The position numbers were made by a program, and so were the translations under genes. The notes beneath the pieces are model-generated. The model made no database searches and had not been told where the DNA came from. It saw nothing but the letters and a program-made list of their open reading frames with translations. A stretch of 64,000 nt of DNA from Peribacillus simplex (lineage in GTDB: Bacteria > Bacillota > Bacilli > Bacillales > DSM-1321): positions 62,001-126,000 of the forward strand of contig NZ_FTMX01000006.1 of assembly GCF_900156045.1 (NCBI RefSeq). Reading direction: 5' to 3'. Positions 33,682 to 42,136 of the stretch are shown piece by piece (position 1 is the first letter of the stretch; each line of letters opens with the position of its first letter).

Positions 33682-33817
33682 ACTCTTATTGGATTGAAGA
33701 AATTTGCGACACTCCTGCCGAAAAACTGGCTAGCCGAGACCCCACAGCCGCTTACGGTGAGGAGGCTTGGCAGGCAGTCGGCGGAAAGGGAGCGGATTTC
33801 TGAAATCAACTGAACAC
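33682..33817. repeat. dispersed repeat, inverted-orientation copy
   Basis: Differs from the preceding copy by only a few bases over about 125. Together the four copies fill most of the 1.15-kb gap between bioB and the deacetylase operon; no gene lies among them. Confidence 0.85.
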
Positions 33818-33980
33818 TTTTCAAAAACTGCAGGGGAACCCGTTTTCTTCTTTAGTCTGGGTGTTTTATGAATTTGCTGTAAGCGGGCTATTGGTCTGTC
33901 AATCTTTACAAAAATAAAAAAATAATTGATAAGTGAAAATAGTGAAAAAAAAATGCTAAATTGTAAGGAGAGGTTTTATA

Positions 33981-34025
33981 ATGAATTACCTGAATGCAAT
34001 AACATTGCTGCATTGTGGTAAATGA
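33981..34025 (+). CDS. possible 14-residue leader peptide
   Basis: ATG preceded by AAGGAGAGG opens a short frame encoding MNYLNAITLLHCGK and ends 60 bases before the deacetylase start. The ribosome binding site is stronger than that of the gene behind it. It may be a translated leader or chance. Confidence 0.3.
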   Translation: MNYLNAITLLHCGK

Positions 34026-34083
34026 TCATGATAAAGGGAAAGGATCAGTATTGGTAATATCAATAATGAGAGGATAGTTTTGT

Positions 34084-34785
34084 GTGATGCATATATGGCT
34101 GATTAGTTTTATTATTTTATTATTGCTATTAATATTATATACGATTATCCCAACGGTGCTTATTCGTGTATGCAGTCTGGGAATAACAAAAAAAATCAAT
34201 TCGAATCATGGGATTGCGCTAACTTTCGATGATGGCCCAAACCCTGAATATACGATAAAATTGCTTGATCTTTTAAAGGAATATAAGATAAAGGCCACAT
34301 TTTTTGTTGTTGGCAGTAAAGTGAAAAGCAATCCTGAGATTATTAAAAGAATGCATGAAGAGGGACATGCTATCGGTATCCATCATTTCCATCATGTTTC
34401 AAGTTGGGTGCTATCACCAATCCATCTACGGAAGCAGTTGGAAATGACGGAAAAGGCGATAAGTGAATGTACGAATGAAAAGGTTGTTTTTTATAGACCG
34501 CCATGGGGACATTTTAATCTATTCACCCCACTTTTCAGTAAGAAATATAGAGTGATAATGTGGTCCGGCATTTTCGGGGATTGGAAGGCCGAAAATTGCA
34601 AAAATACTCTGCTCGATCAACTGCGAAGCACTGCGACGGAAGGTTCCATCCTGTTGCTTCATGACTGTGGTGAAACCTTGGGGGCGGATAAAGAGGCACC
34701 AGGCCATATGATTGAAATGTTGAAAATTTACCTGCAGGAAAGTAAGGAAAAAGGAACACACTTCATTTCTTTAAAAGACTTATAA
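34084..34785 (+). CDS. membrane-anchored polysaccharide deacetylase family protein
   Basis: The 233-residue protein has one N-terminal membrane helix (LISFIILLLLLILYTIIPTV) and a compact NodB domain with TFDDGPNPEYT, the metal-binding HHFHHVSSW region, YRPPWGHFN and LLLHDCGET. It lacks the extra domains of PdaC and is short. Its neighbours (DedA and a diacylglycerol glycosyltransferase-type enzyme) suggest a lipid-linked or glycolipid substrate rather than peptidoglycan, which is inference. The start is GTG or the ATG next to it. Confidence 0.8.
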   Translation: MMHIWLISFIILLLLLILYTIIPTVLIRVCSLGITKKINSNHGIALTFDDGPNPEYTIKLLDLLKEYKIKATFFVVGSKVKSNPEIIKRMHEEGHAIGIHHFHHVSSWVLSPIHLRKQLEMTEKAISECTNEKVVFYRPPWGHFNLFTPLFSKKYRVIMWSGIFGDWKAENCKNTLLDQLRSTATEGSILLLHDCGETLGADKEAPGHMIEMLKIYLQESKEKGTHFISLKDL

Positions 34786-34802
34786 CTAATTCTGGGGGTA
34801 TT

Positions 34803-35402
34803 ATGAATATAGATACGCTTTTACATTTTATTGATTCATATGGATACCTGATCATTTTTCTTTTTTTATTCTTTGGCATTGTGGGAGTGCCTGCTCCAGA
34901 AGAATCACTTCTATTCCTAATCGGGGTGTTGGCTATCCAAGGTAAGCTCTCACTGGGTTTGGCAATGCTGTGTGCAATTCTCGGCGCCTTTATCGGAATG
35001 CTTGCAGCTTATGCATGCGGAAAATATGTGGGGTATCCATTTATAAATAAATATGGAAGGTTCATTGGGATTACGAGTGAACGCTGGGAGAAAGCAAAGA
35101 AAAACTATACGGATAATGCACAAAAAACATTGGTATTGGGATTTTACATTCCGGGAATAAGGCAAATTAGTCCGTATTTTGCAGGGATCTCATCCATACC
35201 CTTTCGGAAATACTTCCTATTTTCCCTATTAGGCACCATACTCTGGACCGTCCCTTTTATAGTGGCCGGTTATTATGTGGGGGATGCTTTTAATGTTAAT
35301 CCAAAATATGTTCCATATTTAGGTATTGTATTTTTAGTTATTTTTGTACTATATGTTACTATCAAATACATGAAAAAGAGAAAACAAATGTCCAAAAGTT
35401 GA
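34803..35402 (+). CDS. DedA family membrane protein
   Basis: The 199-residue protein has the DedA/SNARE-associated fold: LFFGIVGVPAPEESLLFLIGVLA, then YACGKYVGYPFINKYGRF, GFYIPGIRQISPYFAGISSIPFRKYF and several membrane helices. Family members act in lipid-carrier recycling: some flip undecaprenyl phosphate or phosphatidylethanolamine. GGGGG lies upstream of the ATG. It is 17 bases after the deacetylase gene and so in the same operon. Confidence 0.85.
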   Translation: MNIDTLLHFIDSYGYLIIFLFLFFGIVGVPAPEESLLFLIGVLAIQGKLSLGLAMLCAILGAFIGMLAAYACGKYVGYPFINKYGRFIGITSERWEKAKKNYTDNAQKTLVLGFYIPGIRQISPYFAGISSIPFRKYFLFSLLGTILWTVPFIVAGYYVGDAFNVNPKYVPYLGIVFLVIFVLYVTIKYMKKRKQMSKS

Positions 35403-35533
35403 GTCGGCTCCTTATTATAAACCGTTAGGAATGAAATTCATTTAAAGGATTTGTTCAACGATATTTTAAGAGGAAGATATCATGACCTATATATTTTCGT
35501 ATTTTCAGAATGATTTCTTAGGAGATGACACAT

Positions 35534-36700
35534 ATGAAGAAGATTTTGTTTTTACCTCTCTTTCGAATGCAGTCGGGACATCATCAAGTTGCAGAGGCAT
35601 TAATGGATATGTTAAAAAAGCATTCAAATGGGATTACTTATAAAAAAATCGATCTAATCAGTTATACCAATACTTCTCTAGAAAAAATCATCGCAAGCAG
35701 TTATCTAACATGGATCCGTTATGCGCCGGAAACCTATAATCTTGCCTATAAGAATCTGTTTTATGTACACTCCTCAAAGGAACGGATATTTAAATGGTAT
35801 CAGCAATTATTCATGAATAAGCTGGAACAATTGATAGCAGAGGAAGAGCCTGATTTAATTGTGTGCACACATGGTTTCCCTTCCTATCTTTTGAGCCAGC
35901 TAAAGATGAAAGGGAAGTGCAGCACACCGGTAATAAACGTGTACACGGACTTTTTCATTAATAATGTGTGGGGAAGCGAAGGGATAGATGTCCACTTTCT
36001 TCCTAGCCAAGAAGTGAAAGAAAAGCTGATGAGCAAGCGTCAAATACCAAAACAAACGATGATGGTCACTGGCATTCCCGTGCACGAGGAAATCACTAAA
36101 AATGCTTCTATTCAAAAAAACACAGAACGGCCCAAAATTTTGATATCCGGAGGAAATAGCGGTCTGGGAGGGATTTTGAACTTAGGTGATGAGTTAAAGA
36201 CTTCAACCGACTTTGATTATTTAGTCCTTTGCGGAAATAACAACAAGCTGTATGAAGAAATCAATACATGGAACTTACCTCATATCAAACCATTGCCCTA
36301 TATCTCATCAAGGACTGAAATGAATAGGCTTTATGAAGAAGTTGACGCAATCGTTACGAAACCCGGCGGTGTCACGATTAGCGAAGCATTGCGAAAAAGG
36401 CTTCCCATTTTTGTTCACTCCAGGCTTCCGGGGCAGGAGGAAATTAATCTGCAGTATTTAAAACAACAAGGTCTTGTATTTAAACTTAATCAGAAAACGC
36501 CTTTTGAAAAACAATTGCGAAGTATATTAAAAGATCAGAAAAAAATGAAAAAATGGAGCACATCCATAGAATCCTATCATAAGGAAATAGAGTTGGAGAA
36601 ACCTGAGGGAATAGTGGAGGTCATGAAATTGATCCTTAACCTTAATCAAAATGGTACGCCTTCCTATCTAGCCCGACAGCCCAAACTCCTATTTAGCTGA
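35534..36700 (+). CDS. MGDG synthase-type glycosyltransferase
   Basis: The 388-residue GT-B protein resembles monogalactosyldiacylglycerol synthases and UgtP. The N-terminal half has FLPLFRMQSGHHQVAEALMD and CTHGFPSYLLSQL; the C-terminal donor-binding half has ISGGNSGLGG and DAIVTKPGGVTISEALRKRLP. It probably transfers a sugar onto diacylglycerol or a related lipid at the membrane. ATG 35534 has AGGAG ten bases upstream; an upstream ATG overlaps that site. The 120-base gap after dedA holds no terminator. Confidence 0.8.
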   Translation: MKKILFLPLFRMQSGHHQVAEALMDMLKKHSNGITYKKIDLISYTNTSLEKIIASSYLTWIRYAPETYNLAYKNLFYVHSSKERIFKWYQQLFMNKLEQLIAEEEPDLIVCTHGFPSYLLSQLKMKGKCSTPVINVYTDFFINNVWGSEGIDVHFLPSQEVKEKLMSKRQIPKQTMMVTGIPVHEEITKNASIQKNTERPKILISGGNSGLGGILNLGDELKTSTDFDYLVLCGNNNKLYEEINTWNLPHIKPLPYISSRTEMNRLYEEVDAIVTKPGGVTISEALRKRLPIFVHSRLPGQEEINLQYLKQQGLVFKLNQKTPFEKQLRSILKDQKKMKKWSTSIESYHKEIELEKPEGIVEVMKLILNLNQNGTPSYLARQPKLLFS

Positions 36701-36843
36701 GATGTATTGTGTTCCCCGTAAGAAAGCTAGTCTTCTTTTTTGAATTGCATATATGAACAGAAGAACGCGAAAAAAGGCATTCAAAGCAGGGTGGCTTCAA
36801 TTGGAACCATTTGAAGTAATTGATCATGGCTTGATGCATACGA

Positions 36844-36880
36844 AACAGGAAGGCTGCTGAATCAGTAGCCTTCCTGTTTA
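36844..36880. terminator. terminator overlapping the yvgK stop codon
   Basis: AAACAGGAAGGCTGCTGA pairs with TCAGTAGCCTTCCTGTTT. It ends yvgK transcription on the minus strand and can end the glycosyltransferase operon on the plus strand. Confidence 0.8.
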
Positions 36881-37804
36881 ATATGTCTCGTATATGATAG
36901 AGCCTGTCTGAGAAATATCATAATCGCCTAAAGCGTTGATTTCAGCTTGAAATGGATTCGATGATAAAATCCGCTTAACGACGTTTATGAGCTCTTCGTT
37001 TTTCGGAGATTTTAACATAACAAGGTCATAACGTTCTGTAATTAATGGAACAAAGTCAACTCCAACGATTTTTGCAGCTTTTTCAATTCCCACACCAACA
37101 TCCGCTTTCCCCGCAGAAACCGCTGAAGCCACACTTAAGTGGTTGGTCTCTTCGTTTGCATATCCCTTAAGGTCTTTAGAAGATATTCTGTGAATCCTGA
37201 GCTGCTCATCAAGAAGAATCCGTGCTCCGGATCCTCTTTCCCGATTGATGATGGCCAAGTCTTTATGTTTTAAATCAGTCCAATTTGTGAGGCCAAAGGG
37301 ATTTCCCTTTTTAACATACAAACCAGCTTTCCTTGAAACAAGATTAAGTAAAATATAAGGATAACCGACCAAAATTTTTTTTATATAAGGAAGATTATAT
37401 TCCCCAGTATCTCCATCGAACATATGCAAACTAACGATGTCGGAATCCCCATTGTACATAGATATAAGACCGCTTAGACTTCCAGCGTTAGATCGCAGTG
37501 TTTTATAGCTGGAGTGCTTCTGAATGTGCTGCCCTAGTATATCTAACACCATGTCTTGCCCGCTTATGACAAGGGTAAGGGAATCCTTCACTTCGTTTCC
37601 AGGGGGTTCGGCAACGGGGGATGTACTGGACTTATGGTTATTAATATATAACTCCAAGTCTTTTGCATCCATTCTCATCTGCCTTCCCACACGGAATACT
37701 GGGAGTTCCCCTTTTTTAACAAGATCATAAATTGTCAATTTAGATACCTTTAAAAGCTGTGACACTTCCTCGATCGTATAGGAAAGCTCTTTTGACATGT
37801 GCAT
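36878..37804 (-). CDS. yvgK: HTH plus periplasmic-binding-like regulator, YvgK family
   Basis: The 308-residue protein has an excisionase/MerR-like N-terminal helix-turn-helix (YTIEEVSQLLKVSKLTIYDLVKKGELP). A PBP-like domain follows (about residues 75-300), with INRERGSGARILLDEQL and ASAVSAGKADVGVGIEKAA, the pattern of ModE-substitute regulators that bind oxyanions such as molybdate. It is divergent from modA across a 36-bp perfect palindrome, as in B. subtilis yvgK-yvgL. Confidence 0.88.
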   Translation of the reverse strand: MHMSKELSYTIEEVSQLLKVSKLTIYDLVKKGELPVFRVGRQMRMDAKDLELYINNHKSSTSPVAEPPGNEVKDSLTLVISGQDMVLDILGQHIQKHSSYKTLRSNAGSLSGLISMYNGDSDIVSLHMFDGDTGEYNLPYIKKILVGYPYILLNLVSRKAGLYVKKGNPFGLTNWTDLKHKDLAIINRERGSGARILLDEQLRIHRISSKDLKGYANEETNHLSVASAVSAGKADVGVGIEKAAKIVGVDFVPLITERYDLVMLKSPKNEELINVVKRILSSNPFQAEINALGDYDISQTGSIIYETY

Positions 37805-37892
37805 CCCTCCGTTCCTTATTGTATCTTAGAGTCCTTAAAAAAGTAAATTCACAGCAAAAAGGGCATTGATTAAAACCTTTTATACGTCTTAT

Positions 37893-37928
37893 ACTAGTTA
37901 TAATTAGATATAATTAATTATAACTAGT
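37893..37928. promoter_or_regulatory. perfect palindromic operator between yvgK and modA
   Basis: ACTAGTTATAATTA and TAATTATAACTAGT flank an eight-base spacer. It lies 18 bases before the modA start and contains a TATAAT, so binding would block modA initiation. YvgK is the obvious candidate binder. Confidence 0.75.
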
Positions 37929-37946
37929 AAGGAAGGAAGAGGGACT

Positions 37947-38750
37947 TTGAAGAAAATATACCTTATGATTTTTTCGATAATGATGCTTGTGATAGTGGGG
38001 GCAGGGTGTTCAAGTGATGAAGGAAAAGATGCAGGAAAGCAGGCGCAACAGGCTGACGAGAAAGTGGAACTGACGATTTCGGCAGCTGCAAGTTTGCAAG
38101 ATTCCTTAAATGATATAAAGAAGTCTTTTGAAAAAGAAAATGAGAATGTGAAAGTCCATTATAACTTTGGAGCCTCTGGAGCGCTTCAGCAGCAGATATC
38201 ACAAGGAGCACCTGTTGACCTGTTTTTCTCAGCTGCAGAAGATAAATTTGATAAATTAGTAGAAGAGGGCCTTATTGAAGAGAAAAACGGAATCGATTTA
38301 GTCGGCAATGAGCTGGTGCTGGTGGTGCCAAAGGATTCCAAAAAGGGAATCGGATCACTGGAAGACCTCACTAAGGCCGCAAAAATTTCGATTGGCACTC
38401 CAGAGTCTGTACCGGCAGGGCAGTATGCGAAACAAACTTTGGAAAATATGAACCTCTTTAAAGAGGTTGAAGATCGATTGGTATATGCCAAGGATGTCCG
38501 GCAAGTGCTTACATATGTGGAAACGGGGAACGTGGACGCAGGCCTCGTCTATAAAACGGATGCGCTCACTTCATCAAAAGTTGGAATCATTGCAACAGCC
38601 CAGGCAGATTTACATGATCCGATCATATATCCCGTCGGAATGATCAATGACCTGGATCATGCCAAGGAAGCCAAGCTATTCTATGACTATCTCCAAACGG
38701 AAGCCTCCATGAAAATCTTTGAAAAATACGGATTTAATGATTTGAAATAA
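37947..38750 (+). CDS. modA: molybdate ABC transporter substrate-binding lipoprotein ModA
   Basis: The 267-residue protein has a lipoprotein signal peptide (MIFSIMMLVIVGAGCSS, lipobox VGAGC). The ModA fold follows: ELTISAAASLQDSLNDI, VHYNFGASGALQQQISQGAPVDLFFSAA and NVDAGLVYKTDA. It captures molybdate or tungstate outside the membrane. The start is TTG behind GGAAGGAAGAGGG. A permease (modB/yvgM) normally follows; here only a repeat and terminator do, so it lacks its local partner. Confidence 0.92.
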   Translation: MKKIYLMIFSIMMLVIVGAGCSSDEGKDAGKQAQQADEKVELTISAAASLQDSLNDIKKSFEKENENVKVHYNFGASGALQQQISQGAPVDLFFSAAEDKFDKLVEEGLIEEKNGIDLVGNELVLVVPKDSKKGIGSLEDLTKAAKISIGTPESVPAGQYAKQTLENMNLFKEVEDRLVYAKDVRQVLTYVETGNVDAGLVYKTDALTSSKVGIIATAQADLHDPIIYPVGMINDLDHAKEAKLFYDYLQTEASMKIFEKYGFNDLK

Positions 38751-38770
38751 CCGCCAATCTGGAGGTTTCA
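38749..38770 (+). terminator. degenerate terminator-like stem after modA
   Basis: ACCGCCA-ATC-TGGAGGT has one mismatch and no long T-run. It resembles the intact terminator at 39.07 kb at 17 of 20 positions. Confidence 0.5.
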
Positions 38771-38877
38771 GTTAGAAGAAAAAAGGGGTTCGGAAAACAT
38801 ATCTTTGATCAAATGATGTTCCCAAACTAACACCTTCAACTCATCAGGTATGGTTTCTATTTAAATGTAATAACAAA

Positions 38878-39003
38878 GTTGATTGGAGAGAAAGGTGCGA
38901 GACTCCTGCGGGAAAAGCGCGTCTAGGGAGACCCCGCAGGCGCAAGCCGAGGAGGCTCCCTGACCGCCCGCGGAAAGCGAGTGCCTGTAGCGGAAATCCC
39001 CTG
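38878..39003. repeat. dispersed repeat, inverted-orientation copy
   Basis: GTTGATTGGAGAGAAAGGTG leads through GCGAGACTCCTGCGGG, GGGAGACCCCGCAGGCGC and GCCGAGGAGGCTCCCTGACC to GAGTGCCTGTAGCGGAAATC. The two stem halves are well preserved. Confidence 0.8.
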
Positions 39004-39026
39004 CAAATTGTACAAGCCATAAAAAA

Positions 39027-39096
39027 ACTGTAGGCAAACTCGATTTCTTCGAATTTGTCTACAGTCTCTAACCACCAATCTGGTGGTCTTTTTTTA
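39027..39096 (+). terminator. repeat tail hairpin plus intact terminator
   Basis: The tail hairpin (CTGTAGGCAAACTCGA ... TTCGAATTTGTCTACAG) is followed by ACCACCA-ATC-TGGTGGT and a C plus seven T residues. The 39097-39396 remainder is AT-rich with no recognised gene. Confidence 0.75.
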
Positions 39097-39396
39097 TGCG
39101 CCCTAAGTAATGTTGGGTATATTTTCCTTTATATTGAAACTTTTCCTCACTTTAAACGTAGGAATAAGAGCATGCATGTATTCATCTTTCATCATAAGCG
39201 GATAATTCGACCCACGCGAGAAGTATTCAACATAGAACCATAAATAACAATCATACAATTTTCACGAAAATTTCATGATACAACTCCAATATAAAAAGTA
39301 GGAAATATTTATCATTTTATCATAAATGGTATATGATGAGTTTGATGTAATATTTTACAAGTTAAATAGAGCAAATTTACCAAGGAGGATTAAAAA

Positions 39397-39768
39397 GTGG
39401 AGGAAGCAATAATTGATTTTCTCATTGCAGTCATGTTAATTATTGGTTTCACATACGGTCTCATAAGGCAATTTAGACAATGTGTCAGAATCAGGAAGGG
39501 AAATAAATCGGAGTATGCACATTACAAGCGGATACTGATTGGAAACTATCTGATTTGCCTATCTTATTCAGGTTTTCTTTTTTCTTATATTTTGAATTCA
39601 TTATTGGCATCCCGTATTATACCGGCTTCATTTATTACAAGTGATAATACTAGTTTTTGCTGTTTCAGTTTTCTTGCCATTCTATTAATCGCTAAATTTG
39701 GGATTGTTCCAAAGGAAAATGAACAAGTTGAATTACAAGAATACATAGTTGAGAAAGAGGAAATATGA
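39397..39768 (+). CDS. membrane protein of unknown function
   Basis: The 123-residue protein has three predicted membrane helices (LIAVMLIIGFTYGLI, a central ILIGNYLICLSYSGFLFSYI, and FCCFSFLAILLIAKFGIV) and an acidic tail. The start is GTG behind AAGGAGG. Its stop overlaps the start of the next gene by four bases, so the pair is translationally coupled. No family recognised. Confidence 0.65.
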   Translation: MEEAIIDFLIAVMLIIGFTYGLIRQFRQCVRIRKGNKSEYAHYKRILIGNYLICLSYSGFLFSYILNSLLASRIIPASFITSDNTSFCCFSFLAILLIAKFGIVPKENEQVELQEYIVEKEEI

Positions 39769-40265
39769 AGAAATTTCCGCTTACCTTATTAATCGTATGT
39801 ATATCGATCACCTTTTTATTGAATTTTGCCCTGCCAGAATTTGCTGGCAAAATGAAAGATAATATAAGTTCCATGAACATCCTTTATTCATACAGTGTCA
39901 CAAAAACATTCTCGGAACAAATCCAGGATACGATTGAAATCGCTTCCGTGCCTTCAGGGGAAACCGAGAACAGGAACGGCGATTTCCGAAGTGATGTTAA
40001 GCTTGAGGGCACGCCGCTGAATATTAAAAGTGTAGTGAAAGAGAGCTTGAACAAACCGCATGATTATAAATTTAAAGAAAAATTAACCGGTCCGGAAGAG
40101 GGGTTTTCATACCGGAAATATTATCTTACCAAAAATTATGATAAAGGAAGATATACAATCATCCGAACGAATAAAATAACGGGAAAAGAAAAAGTGTATG
40201 TCGGAACCTATCATGAGCCGAGCGCGCAAGATCCTTTCGTCGAATGGTCACGTGATGAAAAATGA
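39765..40265 (+). CDS. exported or anchored protein of unknown function
   Basis: The 166-residue protein has an uncleaved signal-like helix (FPLTLLIVCISITFLLNFAL) and a polar extracellular part of about 140 residues with many charged residues and YRKYYLTKNYDKGRYTII. No cysteine or known domain is seen. Coupled to the preceding three-helix protein, it may be the outer part of a two-protein membrane complex. Function unknown. Confidence 0.65.
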   Translation: MKKFPLTLLIVCISITFLLNFALPEFAGKMKDNISSMNILYSYSVTKTFSEQIQDTIEIASVPSGETENRNGDFRSDVKLEGTPLNIKSVVKESLNKPHDYKFKEKLTGPEEGFSYRKYYLTKNYDKGRYTIIRTNKITGKEKVYVGTYHEPSAQDPFVEWSRDEK

Positions 40266-40304
40266 TGGCTGACAATACCATTTCATGAAAAGTTGAGTGA
40301 TTAT

Positions 40305-40817
40305 ATGGAAAAAACAGTGAAGATCGAGGATTATAATCTTGATTGGGTAAGGGAATTTCAACAGGAAAAAGCGAGGATAATGGAGGCATTAAAGAACTAT
40401 TCACTTTGGGTTGAGCATATTGGAAGTACGTCCGTCAAAGGCTTGGGAGCAAAACCGATTTTGGACATCATGGCTGGCGTCCATCATTTAGATGAAGCTG
40501 ACAAGTTCATTGAACCCTTGAAATCGATTGGGTATGAATTTGTCCTGCATAAGGAGTTTCCCGAAAGGCGTTTTTTTAGAAAAGGTCAATGGAGAGCGGG
40601 AACACACCATTTGCATATCTATAAATACGGAAGTGAACAGTGGAAGAATCAACTTTCATTCAGGGACTATCTAATAAGCCACCCTGACGTACGAAGACAA
40701 TATCAGGAATTAAAATTATCCTTAGCTCAAAAGCATCCTGGGGATGTAGTGGGGTACACGAAAGCGAAAGCTCCATTTATATTATTAAATATCATAGAAT
40801 CAGCAAATGGTGGGTGA
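40305..40817 (+). CDS. GrpB family (UPF0157) nucleotidyltransferase-like protein
   Basis: The 170-residue protein has the GrpB landmarks WVREFQQEKARIMEAL, HIGSTSVKGLGAKPILDIMAGV, ERRFFRKG and THHLHIYKYGSEQW, followed by FRDYLISHPD. The GSTS.....KPI.DI pattern resembles a minimal nucleotidyltransferase core. The biological role is unknown. ATG 40305 was chosen over a TTG four codons upstream by homology. A second GrpB gene lies at 46.3 kb. Confidence 0.85.
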   Translation: MEKTVKIEDYNLDWVREFQQEKARIMEALKNYSLWVEHIGSTSVKGLGAKPILDIMAGVHHLDEADKFIEPLKSIGYEFVLHKEFPERRFFRKGQWRAGTHHLHIYKYGSEQWKNQLSFRDYLISHPDVRRQYQELKLSLAQKHPGDVVGYTKAKAPFILLNIIESANGG

Positions 40818-40905
40818 CCTCCAAGTTGAGAGTTTTAGCCGTGTTTTGGTAAATTACCTGAAAGAAAATTAAACTCCAACGGTTAGCTGTTCTGAAGGAA
40901 AATGG

Positions 40906-40938
40906 TAACGGCAGTGAATTTAAACTGCCGTTTTTGTA
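40906..40938. terminator. terminator between grpB-type gene and kdgR
   Basis: ACGGCAGT pairs with ACTGCCGT with TTTTT on the plus strand; it lies between convergent genes. Confidence 0.8.
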
Positions 40939-40944
40939 TGAGCA

Positions 40945-41952
40945 TTAGCATGAATTTCGTACAATAAGTTCGGGGGCAAACCGGTAAGTAATGTACGGGG
41001 TCTGATCCAAATTAGTTATCCGGTTCAATAATAACTCTGCTGTTTTAATTCCCATTTGCTGTATGGGTTGTCCAATTGTTGTGATGGATGGTTCATAAAA
41101 CTCCGTATAAGCGACATCATCAATGCTGACAATGGCCACTTCCCCGGGAATCGAGATTTTTTGCTTTTTCAAATAGCTAAGGATTTCACGTAACACTAAA
41201 TCATTTCCTGCCACTATGGCTGTTGGAGGTTTTTCTGCATCGAATATCTGGGCCAATTTTTCTTGAATTTGGTTTCTGGGTAAAGAATGAATATCATCTT
41301 CCCTGACTTCCAATTTATGAGATGCCATCGCTTTTTTAAATCCTTCGATTCTCTCCAACCTCGGTGTGATCGGGATATCAATAGGCAGGGTTAAAAACGC
41401 AATATTTTCGTGGCCTTTTTCAGCCAGCATGGAAACAGCTAAAAAGATGGCAGCATGATTGTCCAATAGGACGGAATCAGATGTAACTCCATCAACTAAT
41501 CGATCAACGAATACCATTGGAATTGAATGATCGATCAAGTAATTATAGACTTTAAAATCATTTCCTACCGGAAAGATGATGATTCCATCTACTTGAGTAG
41601 ATACCAGCAAATCAAGGTATTCCTTTTCTTTCTCCGGATCATCGGCAGAGTCACATATGAATACCTTCATGCCATGCTGCTGAAGCTGTTCTTCTACGGT
41701 ACGAATGATTTCGGTGGATAAAGTATGTAAAATATTTGCTACGAGTATGCCTATGACTTTTGTTTTTTTCACTTTTAAATTCCTGGCATTATCATTGGGC
41801 CGAAAATCAAGTTCTTGGATGACTTGCTCGATTCTGTCTTTTGTTTCAGCGCTCATATAGCGAAAACGTTGGTTAATATATTGAGAAACCGTACTTTTGG
41901 AAACACCGGCCTTCTCAGCGACATCTGATATGGTAGTTTTCTTTTTTTTCAT
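40945..41952 (-). CDS. kdgR: LacI-family regulator KdgR
   Basis: The 335-residue protein has an N-terminal LacI helix-turn-helix (TTISDVAEKAGVSKSTVSQYINQRFRYMS) and a periplasmic-binding-like effector domain (VIGILVANILHTLSTEI ... IVSIDDVAYTEFYEPSITTIGQPI). The gene order next to kduDI and kdgKT identifies it as KdgR, the repressor of ketodeoxygluconate use. A strong AGGAG precedes the ATG. Likely operators lie between kduI and kdgK. Confidence 0.85.
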   Translation of the reverse strand: MKKKKTTISDVAEKAGVSKSTVSQYINQRFRYMSAETKDRIEQVIQELDFRPNDNARNLKVKKTKVIGILVANILHTLSTEIIRTVEEQLQQHGMKVFICDSADDPEKEKEYLDLLVSTQVDGIIIFPVGNDFKVYNYLIDHSIPMVFVDRLVDGVTSDSVLLDNHAAIFLAVSMLAEKGHENIAFLTLPIDIPITPRLERIEGFKKAMASHKLEVREDDIHSLPRNQIQEKLAQIFDAEKPPTAIVAGNDLVLREILSYLKKQKISIPGEVAIVSIDDVAYTEFYEPSITTIGQPIQQMGIKTAELLLNRITNLDQTPYITYRFAPELIVRNSC

Positions 41953-42067
41953 GATGTTCTCCTAAAGGATATTATTTCTTGAAATAGAACGGGATACCTT
42001 CATCATAACAAAGGAGCATTACGATTCCAACGCCAGTTAGATGATTTTGTTAAACATTGGATGTAAG

Positions 42068-42102
42068 AAACACCCTAAGCACTTTGGCTAAGGGTGTTAA
42101 CC
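42068..42102 (-). terminator. terminator of kduID
   Basis: On the minus strand AACACCCT pairs with AGGGTGTT and TTCTT follows, between kduD and kdgR. Confidence 0.7.
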
Positions 42103-42136
42103 TTAAACTATTAATTTACAATTCTTATTCACCGGA

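Noticed and set aside
35489..35650. Frame starting MTYIFSYFQNDF that overlaps the glycosyltransferase start
   Set aside because: It has a fair ribosome binding site but lies mostly inside a well-supported gene in another frame.
36754..36861. 35-codon frame MNRRTRKKAFKAGW after the glycosyltransferase gene
   Set aside because: No ribosome binding site, and it ends inside a terminator hairpin.
39055..39243. 62-codon frame after the terminator downstream of modA
   Set aside because: It begins within the repeat tail and has no ribosome binding site or protein-like composition.
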